NCBI RefSeq assembly: GCF_035975855.1
Contig: NZ_CP109055.1
Span: 4,278,001-4,342,000 of the forward strand
Direction: 5' to 3'
Length of the DNA stretch: 64,000 nt
Source of the DNA: Streptomyces sp. NBC_01304
GTDB lineage: Bacteria > Actinomycetota > Actinomycetes > Streptomycetales > Streptomycetaceae
Below the pieces are notes generated by a model, which was not told the DNA's origin, did not search any database, and saw only the letters and a program-made list of their open reading frames with translations. A program made the position numbers and the translations under genes. Below, one piece after another: positions 17,784 to 26,939 of this stretch; positions within the stretch are counted from its first letter, which is position 1; each line of letters starts with the position of its first letter.

Positions 17784-19574
17784 CTACTTCTTGAGGAAGA
17801 TGTTCGTCAGGTCGATGTAGCTCTTCTCGGTCGAGTAGCGAGCGCCACCGACGTTCGAGCCCTGGACCTGCAGAACCTTCACGAAGTACATCGGGGCCGC
17901 CGGGTTGATCTTCTCGACGATGTACTTCTGGAGCGTGTTCCACTCCTTGGCGGACTTCGCCGGGTCCGTGATCTTCAGGATCCGCTGGATCTCGGAGTTG
18001 ACGTGCTCGTCGTTCAGGTGCGCGTAGTTCGAGGCACCGTCCTGGATCTGCGTACCGTCGAAGGACGGCGGGATGACGGTGGAGGCAGACGCCCAGTCCT
18101 GGCCCCAGCCGGTCATGTAGACGTCAAAGCCGTTCTTGACCTTGCCCATCTGCTCGTACCAGGTGGCGTTGTCGACTTCCTTCTTCTGGACGTCGAAGCC
18201 GGCCTTCTCGAGAGCCTTCTCGATGATCACGGACTGCTGCTGGCGGACCGGGATGTTGGAGTAGGCGTAGACGAGCTTCATGCCCTCCTTGCCGGCCTTC
18301 TTCAGGAGCGCCCTGGCCTTCTCCGGGTCACCATTCGGCTTCGCGAGCTTGCCGTAAGGGTCGTAACCCTTCTCGTAGCCCGGGACGGTCGGGGCGAGCA
18401 GACCACCGGCCGGCTCACCGCCGTAGTTGCCACCGTCGGGCTTGTAGATCTGGCCGTTGGGCAGCGCGTAGGTGATCGCATCGCGGATCTTCTTGTCCTT
18501 GATGCGGTCCATGTTCATGTTGAGCTGCCACACGTACGGGGCGTAGCCCGCGATGGAGCGCTTCTTGACGTCCGTCGTGACGACGTCCTTGACCAGGTTG
18601 GTGGCAACCTGACCGGTCATCATGATGGCGTTCTTGGCCTCACCGCGGTCGGCGATGATGGTCTTGGTCTGGTCCTCGTCGTCGTGGCCGAACTCGATGT
18701 TGAAGCCGTCGACGTACTGGTGACGGACCGCGTCGGTGTCCGCCTTCCAGTTCTCGTTCTTGACGAGGGTGAGGGACTTGCCGACCTTGTGCTCGGCGAC
18801 CTTGTACGGGCCCATGCCGGCGGGCTCGGTGTCGTACTTCTCCTTCGTGTCCGCCTTCTTGGCGACGATGGAGTAGCCGGCCATGGCGAGCGCCTGCGGC
18901 AGGTCGGGCTGGGCGTCCTTGAAGTGGAAGACGACCGTCTTCGCGTCCGGGGTGTCCAGGACGGTGGCGGGCAGGTGCTTGCCCTTGTACGGACCCGGGT
19001 ACGCCTTGCGGTACGTGGTGCCGGAGCCGGACAGCCACTGCTGGATGTAGCTCGGGCCGTCCGTGATGAACGGGTCGTAGAGCCGCTCGAAGGTGTGGCG
19101 GACGTCGGCCGAGCTGATGGCGTTGCCCTGGCTGTCCTTCAAGTCGTCCTTGAGGGTGTACGTCCAGGTCTTGCCGCCGTCGGTCATCTTGCCGGAGTCG
19201 GTGGCTATGTCACCGACGACGGTCTGGCCGCCCTTGTCGTCTTCCTTGATGGTCGTGAGACCACGCTGGATCATCTTGGAGACGAGGCCGGCGTCGCTCA
19301 CGTAGATCTGAGCGGGGTCCAGGTGGGAGAACTTGTTCTCCTGGTACACGGTGACCGTGCCACCGGACTTGGCGCCCTTGACCGCGGCCGCGGGGCCCGT
19401 GGAGGCCGCCTTGTCGCCGAGGGCCACGGCGTCGCCCTGGGAGGCAGCGTCCTTCTGGTCCTTGCCGCCGGTGGCCTTGCCGCCGTTGTTGTCACTGCAG
19501 GCGGTCAGGACCAGCGAGCCGGCCGCGAGAGCGACCAGTGCGGCGCGCGCAGTGCGCGAGGGAAGCATCTTCAT
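17784..19574 (-). CDS. bldKB: BldK oligopeptide-binding lipoprotein BldKB
   Basis: A 596-residue SBP_bac_5 lipoprotein, close to the length reported for S. coelicolor BldKB. A signal peptide leads to lipobox LTAC (Cys26), then a Gly/Lys/Gln-rich linker, GKTWTYTLKD and ADVRHTFERLYDPF in lobe I, GPYKVAEHKVGKSLTLVKN, and lobe II RDAITYALPNGQIY and GWGQDWASASTV. It captures extracellular peptides for the BldKA/KC channel. It starts 106 bp after the bldKA stop, and the two permease genes flank it, an order unusual among Opp operons but typical of bldK. ATG 19574 is followed two codons later by a second possible ATG. Confidence 0.95.
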   Translation of the reverse strand: MKMLPSRTARAALVALAAGSLVLTACSDNNGGKATGGKDQKDAASQGDAVALGDKAASTGPAAAVKGAKSGGTVTVYQENKFSHLDPAQIYVSDAGLVSKMIQRGLTTIKEDDKGGQTVVGDIATDSGKMTDGGKTWTYTLKDDLKDSQGNAISSADVRHTFERLYDPFITDGPSYIQQWLSGSGTTYRKAYPGPYKGKHLPATVLDTPDAKTVVFHFKDAQPDLPQALAMAGYSIVAKKADTKEKYDTEPAGMGPYKVAEHKVGKSLTLVKNENWKADTDAVRHQYVDGFNIEFGHDDEDQTKTIIADRGEAKNAIMMTGQVATNLVKDVVTTDVKKRSIAGYAPYVWQLNMNMDRIKDKKIRDAITYALPNGQIYKPDGGNYGGEPAGGLLAPTVPGYEKGYDPYGKLAKPNGDPEKARALLKKAGKEGMKLVYAYSNIPVRQQQSVIIEKALEKAGFDVQKKEVDNATWYEQMGKVKNGFDVYMTGWGQDWASASTVIPPSFDGTQIQDGASNYAHLNDEHVNSEIQRILKITDPAKSAKEWNTLQKYIVEKINPAAPMYFVKVLQVQGSNVGGARYSTEKSYIDLTNIFLKK

Positions 19575-19680
19575 GAGATTGAGGCACCTGCCTGTCGATA
19601 GTGATCCAGCTGAGCTGCCTTGCGCGACCGGCCGGGCCGACGCACGAGAGTGGCAGCGATTCCCCCCCTAGAGGCGGACT

Positions 19681-20730
19681 TCAGCGTCCTGTCTTGGGGT
19701 CGAACGCATCCCGTACGGAGTCTCCGAGGAGATTGAACGCCACGACGAAAATGACCATGGCGATGCCCGGGAAGAACATGTAGGTCGGGTCTTGCTCGTA
19801 GATCTTGGCGCCGGTGGCGAACATCCGCCCCCAGTCAGGGGTGGGTTCGGTGTAGCCGACGCCGACGTACGAGAGGAAGGCCACCGAGAGGATGGTGGAC
19901 GGGAGCAGATACGTCGCCTGCACCAGGATCGGTGTGACGATGTTGGGGAGCAGTTCCTTGCGGATGATGCGCCAGGGAGACGCACCCGAGACCTTGGCGG
20001 CCTCGACGAACTCCCGTTCCCTGAGGGACAGGGTCACCGACCTGATCAGACGGGCGAGGCCCATCCAGCCCAGGAACCACATGACGCCGATGATGGCCAA
20101 CGTCCGGACGTAGACCGGGGTTTCCTCGGACGGGCTGACGAAGACCGAGGTGACGATGGGCATCGCGGCGATGAAGAAGAGCTGCTGCGGGAAGGCGATG
20201 AAGAAGTCCGTCGCGCGACCGATGACGTAGTCGATCTTTCCGCCGAAATAGCCGCCGGCCAGGCCGATGAGGACACCCGTGATGACCATCATGACCGTCG
20301 CGGCGAGGGCGGTGTAGAGCGAAGTGCGCATGCCGTAGATCAGCTGCGTGAACACATCGCGGCCGAGGATGGGCTCGATGCCGAACCAGAAGTCCCCGGA
20401 TATACCGCCGTTGGACCCGAGCGGCATGTTGAAGTCGTCGAGCAGGAACTGATCCTGCCCGTACAGGTCGTACGGGTTCTTGCCGTAGACCTTGCCGATC
20501 AGCGGAGCGAGCGCCGCCACCGCGAAGAAGGCGATGACGATCCAGGCGGATATGACGCCCGCCCGGTCCCGCTTGAAGCGGATCCACATCAGCTGCCCGG
20601 GGGAACGACCGACGAGCAGCTCGTCGTCCTTGCCCTTGCCCTTGCCGGACTTCTTGCCCGACTTCTTCGCGATCTCGCCGTCCAAGACGACAGAGGACTT
20701 GGCGCCCTCGGTCTCGATTGGACTAGTCAT
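19681..20730 (-). CDS. bldKA: BldK oligopeptide importer permease BldKA (OppC type)
   Basis: A 349-residue permease. The cytoplasmic N-terminus is very lysine-rich (about residues 20-36, KKSGKKSGKGKGKDDELL). The first helix is VISAWIVIAFFAVAALAPLIG, followed by an OppC-type periplasmic loop, and the EAA motif REFVEAAKVSGASPWRIIRKE. It ends DSVRDAFDPKTGR. First gene of the bldK operon; the ribosome-binding site before ATG 20730 is weak. The long upstream gap contains the remains of a binding-protein gene, so the operon may once have begun with its own SBP. Confidence 0.93.
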   Translation of the reverse strand: MTSPIETEGAKSSVVLDGEIAKKSGKKSGKGKGKDDELLVGRSPGQLMWIRFKRDRAGVISAWIVIAFFAVAALAPLIGKVYGKNPYDLYGQDQFLLDDFNMPLGSNGGISGDFWFGIEPILGRDVFTQLIYGMRTSLYTALAATVMMVITGVLIGLAGGYFGGKIDYVIGRATDFFIAFPQQLFFIAAMPIVTSVFVSPSEETPVYVRTLAIIGVMWFLGWMGLARLIRSVTLSLREREFVEAAKVSGASPWRIIRKELLPNIVTPILVQATYLLPSTILSVAFLSYVGVGYTEPTPDWGRMFATGAKIYEQDPTYMFFPGIAMVIFVVAFNLLGDSVRDAFDPKTGR

Positions 20731-20955
20731 GTTTTGTCCGTTTCACGGGTATTGTCGGCCTGCGCTCCCGCGCCGGTCCGGCAGATTCGGTGAGCGATAC
20801 GCCGAACCGGGTCATCTGCGGGCCGGGAAAGCCGAGTTGTCTCGGCTCCGGGAATGCACCCAAAGGGTCAGGCAGGCCGGGTGGGCTGCCAGACGTCAGG
20901 TCCGCGTACCGCGGCCGGGTACCGAGCGATACGAACTGCGCCGGGTGAGACCGCC

Positions 20956-21006
20956 GGCCCATGCCGACGACGGCGCAACCCACTTGGCGCTTGTGGCACC
21001 ACGCAT
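20956..21006 (-). pseudogene. Remnant of an oligopeptide-binding protein gene (first codons only)
   Basis: Reading on the minus strand from ATG 21006, the codons give MRGATSAKW, against MRGATHAKW in the intact binding protein at 10093, and the ribosome-binding region (GAGGAGG about 6 nt upstream) matches as well. After codon 9 the frame is lost: a one-base shift would continue GCAVV, reminiscent of the signal-peptide core, and then similarity ends. No lipobox or body remains before bldKA at 20730. A duplicated SBP gene apparently decayed here, leaving its translation start intact. Confidence 0.7.
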
Positions 21007-21486
21007 GGGTTCCTCCTCATGAGTCCACTTGTTCACCTGAAAGGTGAGGCACCGACGCTTCGCCGCCACCCCTGACGGCAAAGATCAAGTACCCCGGTGT
21101 GCTCGTGAGTCGGCGCTCCCCATAGCGCGTAACCCATTGACCCGAGCTCTACGCGCTCAACTATTAGCCATCGGGTTCCAAGCGACCACACACTTTTGGT
21201 CTCGGTTCGATCACACCTGCGACCTACTTCTTCCGAAATATGGACAAACCGATCCTAGATAGATCACTGCGAAACGGACTCGTTACGTATCTATCGGTCA
21301 TGATCGTTCGAATACCGGACGGGCCGTACAGGAAAAGGAGTTGCGCCGAAGCCGCTCGCTCTGATCGTTCGTGATCTTGCGAGACGCGGGCGGGCAGTGG
21401 CCCCCGGAGGCGGTATGACGTGCACCTTAACGGCTCGATCAGGCCGTTCCGCAGGGGTTCTGCAAAATATGTCGAGCCGCCCGGCG
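21007..21486. promoter_or_regulatory. Upstream region of the bldK operon
   Basis: About 480 bp between the SBP remnant and the HAD gene. It is less GC-rich than its surroundings, especially around 21120-21310 (ACTATTAGCC, TAGATAGATCAC, TACGTATCTATCGG). This AT-richer stretch is the likely promoter area for minus-strand bldK transcription. I cannot place -35/-10 hexamers or a known regulator site with confidence. Confidence 0.4.
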
Positions 21487-22164
21487 TCACGCGTGCCGGG
21501 CCCGCTCCTGAGGGCTGGTTCCGGACGCGAAGGCGAGAATGTCCTGCACCGCCTCGCGCAGGCCGGCGAAGTGGCGGTGCACGCCGTCAACGGCCGTGGG
21601 GGCGTTGACGCCCCACACCGTCATCCCGGCGCTCAGCCCGGAGCGCACTCCGGACGGGGCGTCCTCGATGACCAGGCACTCCCCCGGTGCGGCGCCGAGC
21701 AGCGTGGCGGCCCGCAGATACGGCACGGGGGACGGCTTGCCCTCCTCGACGGCGGCCGCGTCCACGAGGACCTCCGGGACCGGCAGGCCGGTCCGGGCGA
21801 AGCGGCCGCGTACCCGGTGCTCGTAGTTCGAGGTCACCAGGGCCCAGGTCCCGGGCCGCAGGGCCGTGAGCAATTCCGCGGCTCCGTCGAAGGCGGCATA
21901 GGTGCCGGACCGTACGTCGTCGTCCTCCAACTCGTGCAGGGCCGCGAGGCATTCCTGCGGGTTCCGGTCCGGCGCGACCTGCGCGAAGGTCTCCAACGGC
22001 CTTGCCCTCAGGGCCACTTGGTAGACCTCGTCGGCATCGAGTCCGTACCGCTCGGCCCAAGTGCGCCAGACCTGGCGCTGGTTGGCCACGGCGTCGATCA
22101 ATGTGCCGTCGACGTCGAACAGGACGTATCGCTCGGTGCCGGGCTGAGAGAGTTCGCTGGTCAC
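21487..22164 (-). CDS. HAD-superfamily phosphatase (subfamily IA, sugar-phosphate type)
   Basis: A 225-residue HAD hydrolase with all four motifs: I YVLFDVDGTLID (nucleophile Asp19, acid/base Asp21), II WALVTSNYEHR, III Lys in EEGKPSPVPYL, and IV VIEDAPSGVRSG. The GKPSPVPYL and EDAPSG signatures are typical of the YniC/GPP/DOG group that dephosphorylates sugar phosphates such as glycerol-3-phosphate or 2-deoxyglucose-6-phosphate; the substrate is not determined by sequence. GTG 22164 has only a weak ribosome-binding site. It lies 133 bp downstream of typA with a terminator-like hairpin between, so it probably has its own promoter. Confidence 0.88.
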   Translation of the reverse strand: MTSELSQPGTERYVLFDVDGTLIDAVANQRQVWRTWAERYGLDADEVYQVALRARPLETFAQVAPDRNPQECLAALHELEDDDVRSGTYAAFDGAAELLTALRPGTWALVTSNYEHRVRGRFARTGLPVPEVLVDAAAVEEGKPSPVPYLRAATLLGAAPGECLVIEDAPSGVRSGLSAGMTVWGVNAPTAVDGVHRHFAGLREAVQDILAFASGTSPQERARHA

Positions 22165-22241
22165 CTCTGGATCATGTCACCAGGCGCCGGGCGGAACGAC
22201 GCCAGGCACTGGGCAGAACGCGAGCCGCCGGGCAGAACGCC

Positions 22242-22278
22242 GATGGGCCCGGCCCCCTCTCGGGGTACCGGGCCCATC
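22242..22278 (-). terminator. Stem-loop downstream of typA
   Basis: An 11-bp outer stem (GATGGGCCCGG / CCGGGCCCATC) encloses a CCCC/GGGG inner stem, 20 bp after the typA stop. It fits a Streptomyces GC-rich terminator for typA. Confidence 0.75.
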
Positions 22279-22297
22279 AGTCGATCAATGCTTGGCT

Positions 22298-24205
22298 TCA
22301 GCTGTTCTTGGCCCGCGAAGCCGCCCGCGCACGCGCCGTCTTGTCCAGGCCGACCTTGCGGATGCGGACCGCCTCCGGGGTCACCTCGACGCACTCGTCG
22401 TCGCGGCAGAACTCCAGGGACTGCTCCAGGGAGAGCTTGCGCGGCGGGACGATCGCCTCGAAGGAGTCGGCCGCGGCCGAGCGCATGTTGGTGAGCTTCT
22501 TCTCCTTGGTGATGTTCACGTCCATGTCGTCGGCGCGCGAGTTCTCGCCGACGATCATGCCCTCGTACACCTCGGTGCCGGGCTCGGTGAACAGCACGCC
22601 GCGCTCCTGCAGGTTGGTCATCGCGAACGCGGTGACGGCGCCGGCGCGGTCGGCGACCAGCGAACCGTTGTTACGGGTCGCCAGGGTGCCGAACCAGGGC
22701 TCGAGGCCCTCGTGGATGGAGTGCGCGATGCCCGTGCCGCGGGTCTGCGTCAGGAACTCCGTACGGAAGCCGATGAGGCCGCGGGACGGGACGACGAACT
22801 CCAGGCGGACCCAGCCGGAGCCGTGGTTCGACATGTTGTCCATACGGCCCTTGCGGACGCCCATGAGCTGCGTGACGGCGCCCATGTGCTCCTCGGGCAC
22901 GTCGATCGTCATGCGCTCGACCGGCTCGTGCGTCTTGCCGTCGATCTCCTGCGTGACGACCTGCGGCTTGCCGATGGTCAGCTCGAAGCCCTCGCGGCGC
23001 ATCTGCTCGACCAGGATGGCCAGCGCCAGCTCACCGCGGCCCTGCACCTCCCAGGCGTCGGGGCGCTCGGTGTCCAGGACGCGCAGCGAGACGTTACCGA
23101 TGAGCTCGCGGTCCAGACGGTCCTTGACCTGGCGCGCGGTGACCTTGCGGTCCTTGACCTGGGTGCCCTTGTCCGCGCCCTTGCCGGTGGCGCCCCGGCC
23201 GACCAGCGGCGAGGTGTTGGTGCCGATGGTCATGGAGATCGCCGGCTCGTCCACCGTGATGAGCGGCAGCGCGATCGGGTTCTCCGGGTCGGCCAGGGTC
23301 TCGCCGATCATGATGTCCGGGATACCCGCGACGGCGCAGATGTCACCGGGGCCCGCCACCTCGGCGGGCTTGCGGGTGAGCGCCTCGGTCATCATCAGCT
23401 CGGTGATGCGGACGTTGGCGATCGTGCCGTCACGCTTGATCCACGCGACCGTCTGGCCCTTGCGCAGCTCGCCCTGCTCGACACGGAGCAGCGCGATACG
23501 GCCGAGGAAGTTGTCCGCGTCGAGGTTGGTGACGTGGGCCTGCAGCGGGGCGGCGTCGTCGTACTCCGGAGCCGGGACGTGCTCGAGGATCGTCGAGAAG
23601 AACGGCTCCAGGCTGTCGCTGTCCGCCGGGACGGTGCCGTCCTCCGGCTTGGTCAGCGAGGCGATGCCGTCACGGCCACAGGCGTAGACGATCGGGAACT
23701 CGATCTGGTCCTCGTCCGCGTCCAGGTCCAGGAAGAGGTCGTACGTCTCGTTGACGACCTCGTCGATGCGGGAGTCCGGGCGGTCCGTCTTGTTGATGCA
23801 CAGGATGACGGGCAGGCGCTGCTGGAGGGCCTTGCGGAGCACGAAGCGGGTCTGCGGGAGCGGGCCCTCGGAGGCGTCCACGAGCAGGACCACCGCGTCC
23901 ACCATCGACAGACCACGCTCGACCTCGCCACCGAAGTCGGCGTGGCCCGGGGTGTCGATGATGTTGATGGTGATGACGTCGCCGCCATCCTTCGGGTGGT
24001 ACTTCACGGCCGTGTTCTTGGCCAGGATCGTGATGCCCTTCTCACGCTCCAGGTCGTTCGAGTCCATCATGCGGTCGTCGAGGGACTCGGCGGCGTGCGC
24101 GGCGAAGGAGCCGGCCTGCTTGAGCATGGCGTCGACGATGGTCGTCTTGCCGTGGTCGACGTGAGCGACGATGGCGACGTTACGGATGTCGTGGCGCGTG
24201 GGCAT
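22298..24205 (-). CDS. typA: Translational GTPase TypA/BipA
   Basis: A 635-residue ribosome-associated GTPase. The G domain starts at residue 1: G1 AHVDHGKTT, G2 region EREKGITI, G3 DTPGHADFG, G4 NKTDRPDSR, followed by an EF-Tu-like beta-barrel, an EF-G domain III/V-like region and the BipA-specific C-terminal domain (EFCRDDECVEVTPEAVRIRK). Full length for the family. BipA assists 50S assembly and stress or low-temperature growth. GGGAG lies upstream of ATG 24205. Its neighbourhood with bldK is conserved in S. coelicolor (SCO5111 beside SCO5112, from memory). Confidence 0.97.
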   Translation of the reverse strand: MPTRHDIRNVAIVAHVDHGKTTIVDAMLKQAGSFAAHAAESLDDRMMDSNDLEREKGITILAKNTAVKYHPKDGGDVITINIIDTPGHADFGGEVERGLSMVDAVVLLVDASEGPLPQTRFVLRKALQQRLPVILCINKTDRPDSRIDEVVNETYDLFLDLDADEDQIEFPIVYACGRDGIASLTKPEDGTVPADSDSLEPFFSTILEHVPAPEYDDAAPLQAHVTNLDADNFLGRIALLRVEQGELRKGQTVAWIKRDGTIANVRITELMMTEALTRKPAEVAGPGDICAVAGIPDIMIGETLADPENPIALPLITVDEPAISMTIGTNTSPLVGRGATGKGADKGTQVKDRKVTARQVKDRLDRELIGNVSLRVLDTERPDAWEVQGRGELALAILVEQMRREGFELTIGKPQVVTQEIDGKTHEPVERMTIDVPEEHMGAVTQLMGVRKGRMDNMSNHGSGWVRLEFVVPSRGLIGFRTEFLTQTRGTGIAHSIHEGLEPWFGTLATRNNGSLVADRAGAVTAFAMTNLQERGVLFTEPGTEVYEGMIVGENSRADDMDVNITKEKKLTNMRSAAADSFEAIVPPRKLSLEQSLEFCRDDECVEVTPEAVRIRKVGLDKTARARAASRAKNS

Positions 24206-24305
24206 ACTGGGGCGCTTCTCCCGGAATCGTGGACGGCTTGCGCGTACGGTCCGGTACGCGAGCCCTGCCGGGCAGACACGCCACGGCCTTACCCCATCGT
24301 ACGTG

Positions 24306-24334
24306 GCCCCCGCGGAGGCGGCCTCCGCGGGGGC
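24306..24334. terminator. Strong GC hairpin between the orphan SBP gene and typA
   Basis: A 13-bp perfect stem (GCCCCCGCGGAGG / CCTCCGCGGGGGC) with a 3-nt loop is followed by TTTCTG on the plus strand. It lies downstream of the minus-strand binding-protein gene that stops at 24407 and upstream of typA, so it most likely insulates typA from read-through. Confidence 0.8.
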
Positions 24335-24406
24335 TTTCTGTACGTCTGAAGTTCACTTACGTCTTGTCGCTGACCTGCGGATATACCGAAGCAGCGACGG
24401 AGGAAG

Positions 24407-26608
24407 CTACGCCTTCGGCGGCGCCTTCAGGAAGCCGATGTCCTCGTAGTGCGGCGACTCGAAGCCGAAGGCACCCGCATTGGCCAGGGCCGGGCGCACC
24501 GCGTACAGCTGCGGGCGCTGGTAGAGCGGGATGGAGCCCGCCGCCGCCCAGATCCGGGCGTCCGCCTGCTTGACCAGGTCCCGCGAGGCGCCCTCGTCCA
24601 GCTCTCCGAGCGCCTGCTCGAAGAGCTGGTCGATGTGGTCGGTGCCGACCCGGCTGTAGTTCTGCTCGACGTTGAGCGAGCCGTCCGCCGCGGGCTGCGG
24701 CTTGGCGAAGATCGGGCGGGCGTCGGTGGCCGGGAAGGCCGAGGCGGGCCACGAGTACAGGGCCATGTCGAACTGGCCGGACGCGACGTGGTCCTTGAAG
24801 TAGCTGTCGTCGGCGACGCGGTCGATCTCCGTACGGATGCCGATGCGCTGCAGCATCCGGGAGACCTTGTCGCCCACCGCGCGCAGCGACTCCGTGCCGG
24901 GGCCCGAGGGGAGCACGAACTTCAGCGTCAGGGCCTTGCCGTCCTTGGCGAGCGGGCCGCCGGCCGGCTTCGGGGCACCCGCGCCCTTCGGCGCCGCGGT
25001 GCCCTTCGGGGCGTACGCACCCGGAGCGCCGCCCTTCTTCGCCTGCTGCTGCTCCTTCTTCTTGTGCTCGCCCGCCTTCTTCTTCTCTTTGTTCTCCTCG
25101 CGCTTGGCCTCCAGCTGGGCCTCGGGCTTGGTGTCGCGGCGGGCGGAGGCGGGCTGCTTGTCGTCCTCCTGGCCGACGATGTACGTACCGTCGTCCTCCG
25201 CGGAGTCCTTGGCCTTCTTCTTGTCGGCCTTGCTGCCCGCCGTCTTCTCCTTGAGCGGGCCGCCGGGCACCCAGCCCGCGTCCGCGAGCAGGGCCTGGGC
25301 CTCGGCGGTGTCCTGGGTGCCGAGCGCCGAGCTGTTGTCGTTGTAGGCCTGCTGTCCGGCGAGCGCCAGGTGGCTGCCGACCGGCACGGCGGGCAGGCCG
25401 AGCGGCTTGAGGACCACCTCGGCGAGCTCGGCGCGGTTCAGGGCGCGGGCCACGGCGCGGCGGACCCGCTCGTCGGCGAGCGGGCCGTCGGCGCCGTTCA
25501 GGGCGAGCTGGGTGTACGCCGGCTCCAGCGACTTGCGGACCACGAAGCCGCGCAGTCCGGACTGCTCGGTCGCGTACTCCCTGATGGCCTGCTGGTTCTT
25601 CTTGCGGGCCTTCTGCTCGGCCTCCGCCTTGTCCTCGTCCTCGCTGTGCGCGCGGATCCAGGACTTCAGCGCCTGGGCCGGCGTGATCTTCGAGCCCGGG
25701 CCGTGGGCCAGCGGACCCTTGGCCCCCGCGTCCCGCGCCGCGAGCGCGATCCGCTCGGCCTCGCCGCTGCCGATCTCGGCGACGTCGACCTGACCGGCGG
25801 CCAGCGCTCCGGCGAGCTCGCCCCGCGGCACCGCGCGGAAGCTCAGGCGCTCCAGCTTGGCCGGGCTGCCCCACCAGCGCGGGTTGCGGGTGAGCGTGAC
25901 CTCGCCGGCCTTTCGGTCGAGCTGCTCGATGCGGAAGGGGCCGGCCGTGGCCTTGAGCTTCTTGCGGGCGCCGTCGTTGAAGCTGTCCGGCGTCCCCATC
26001 ACGTCCTTGGGGTACAGCGGCGAGAACAGCGAGCGCCAGTCCGTGTACGGCTTGGCGAAGGTGACCCGGACCTCCAGGTTGCTGGCGCCGCGCTCGACCT
26101 TCTCGATCCGGTCGTAACCGGCGTTCCGCGCCGTCCAGTAGGCGCTGTCCTGCCCCGACAGGGCGCGCCACTGGGCGGCGAAGTCGGCGGCCCCGATCTC
26201 GCGGCCGTCGCTCCACACCGCCTGCTGGTGGAGCTTGTAGAGCACGACCTGCTTGGGCTCGCGCTCGACGATCTCGGCCTTCTCCAGGAAGTCGGCGTTG
26301 CGCTGCGCCCGGCCCTTGGCGTCGAGCGTGAACATCGACGGCAGCACCGCCCCGGCGATCCGCGAGGTGGCCGAACCGGCGTCCGCCTGGAAGGAGTTGA
26401 GGGTCTCGGGCATCGCGTCGACCGCCCAGGTGGCCTTGCCCCCGTCCGCGACCTGGTCCCGCTGCGCGCGCGAGATGTCCTGGGGCGCCGTGGTGGCCCC
26501 GCCCTCCTCGCCCGAGCTGCAGCCGGCGAGCGCGGGCAGGGCGAGCACCCCCGTGGTGAGGAGCGCGGCAGAGCGGAGTCTGACGCCCGCTGATCCTGGT
26601 CGGGCCAT
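24407..26608 (-). CDS. Orphan ABC-type peptide-binding lipoprotein with lysine-rich insertion
   Basis: A 733-residue family-5 binding protein. A signal peptide leads to lipobox LAGC (Cys30). Lobe I includes QAVWSDGREIGAADFAAQW and KKLKATAGPFRIEQLD; the middle has RRAVARALNRAELAEVVLKPLG. Residues about 451-556 are a low-complexity insertion rich in Lys, Glu, Ala, Gln and Pro (for example KREENKEKKKAGEHKKKEQQ). The fold resumes at LTLKFVLPSG, ending with IPLYQRPQLYAVRP. Typical family members are 500-600 residues. ATG 26608 has GGAGG 10 nt upstream; the open frame runs 76 codons further upstream without meaning. No permease or ATPase gene accompanies it, so it probably serves a shared importer. 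Confidence 0.9.
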   Translation of the reverse strand: MARPGSAGVRLRSAALLTTGVLALPALAGCSSGEEGGATTAPQDISRAQRDQVADGGKATWAVDAMPETLNSFQADAGSATSRIAGAVLPSMFTLDAKGRAQRNADFLEKAEIVEREPKQVVLYKLHQQAVWSDGREIGAADFAAQWRALSGQDSAYWTARNAGYDRIEKVERGASNLEVRVTFAKPYTDWRSLFSPLYPKDVMGTPDSFNDGARKKLKATAGPFRIEQLDRKAGEVTLTRNPRWWGSPAKLERLSFRAVPRGELAGALAAGQVDVAEIGSGEAERIALAARDAGAKGPLAHGPGSKITPAQALKSWIRAHSEDEDKAEAEQKARKKNQQAIREYATEQSGLRGFVVRKSLEPAYTQLALNGADGPLADERVRRAVARALNRAELAEVVLKPLGLPAVPVGSHLALAGQQAYNDNSSALGTQDTAEAQALLADAGWVPGGPLKEKTAGSKADKKKAKDSAEDDGTYIVGQEDDKQPASARRDTKPEAQLEAKREENKEKKKAGEHKKKEQQQAKKGGAPGAYAPKGTAAPKGAGAPKPAGGPLAKDGKALTLKFVLPSGPGTESLRAVGDKVSRMLQRIGIRTEIDRVADDSYFKDHVASGQFDMALYSWPASAFPATDARPIFAKPQPAADGSLNVEQNYSRVGTDHIDQLFEQALGELDEGASRDLVKQADARIWAAAGSIPLYQRPQLYAVRPALANAGAFGFESPHYEDIGFLKAPPKA

Positions 26609-26939
26609 GACTTGGTACCTCCGGGGGCTCGCCCGGCCGCCCGCTACCAGTCGTGGGCCGGGTTTGTTCACGTATGGCGGTATTAAGGGGCTGATCACAC
26701 CTATCGCCCTACTGAAGGGGCCCGGGCCCGGCGCATGGCGGCGACACGTCGGCAGCGCCAAGGAAGCCCACCCATTGGGCCCAATCCGGCCGCGCGGGGC
26801 GCACAGGCGCGCCAGTCGACGCACTGAAGTGTTCAATCCGCGCAGATCTCTTCACAACGCGGGATGTGACGCGCAACACTCGCAGGCGCATGGATCGACG
26901 ACTGCATTGCCACCGCAACCGCGGAAGTGAGGGCAAGTC
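26609..26939. promoter_or_regulatory. Divergent promoter region between the SBP gene and the sdh operon
   Basis: This 331-bp gap holds the 5' leader of the minus-strand lipoprotein gene (GGAGG at 26618) and the promoter of the plus-strand sdh group (GGAAGTGAGGG just before ATG 26940). A short inverted repeat, GGGGCCCGGGCCCGG, lies near 26717. No hexamers are assigned. Confidence 0.4.

Noticed and set aside
20723..20983. An 86-codon minus-strand frame upstream of bldKA, ending inside its start
   Set aside because: No ribosome-binding site or domain; the first residues are a frame-shifted part of the decayed SBP signal peptide.
22292..24349. A 685-codon open frame opposite typA
   Set aside because: It is the antisense shadow of a conserved GTPase; its composition (Asp/Arg/Val/Leu-rich, no domain) is what GC-rich codon bias creates on the opposite strand.
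24449..26593. A 714-codon open frame opposite the orphan binding-protein gene
   Set aside because: Antisense shadow; the minus strand has a signal peptide, lipobox and a known fold, the plus strand none.
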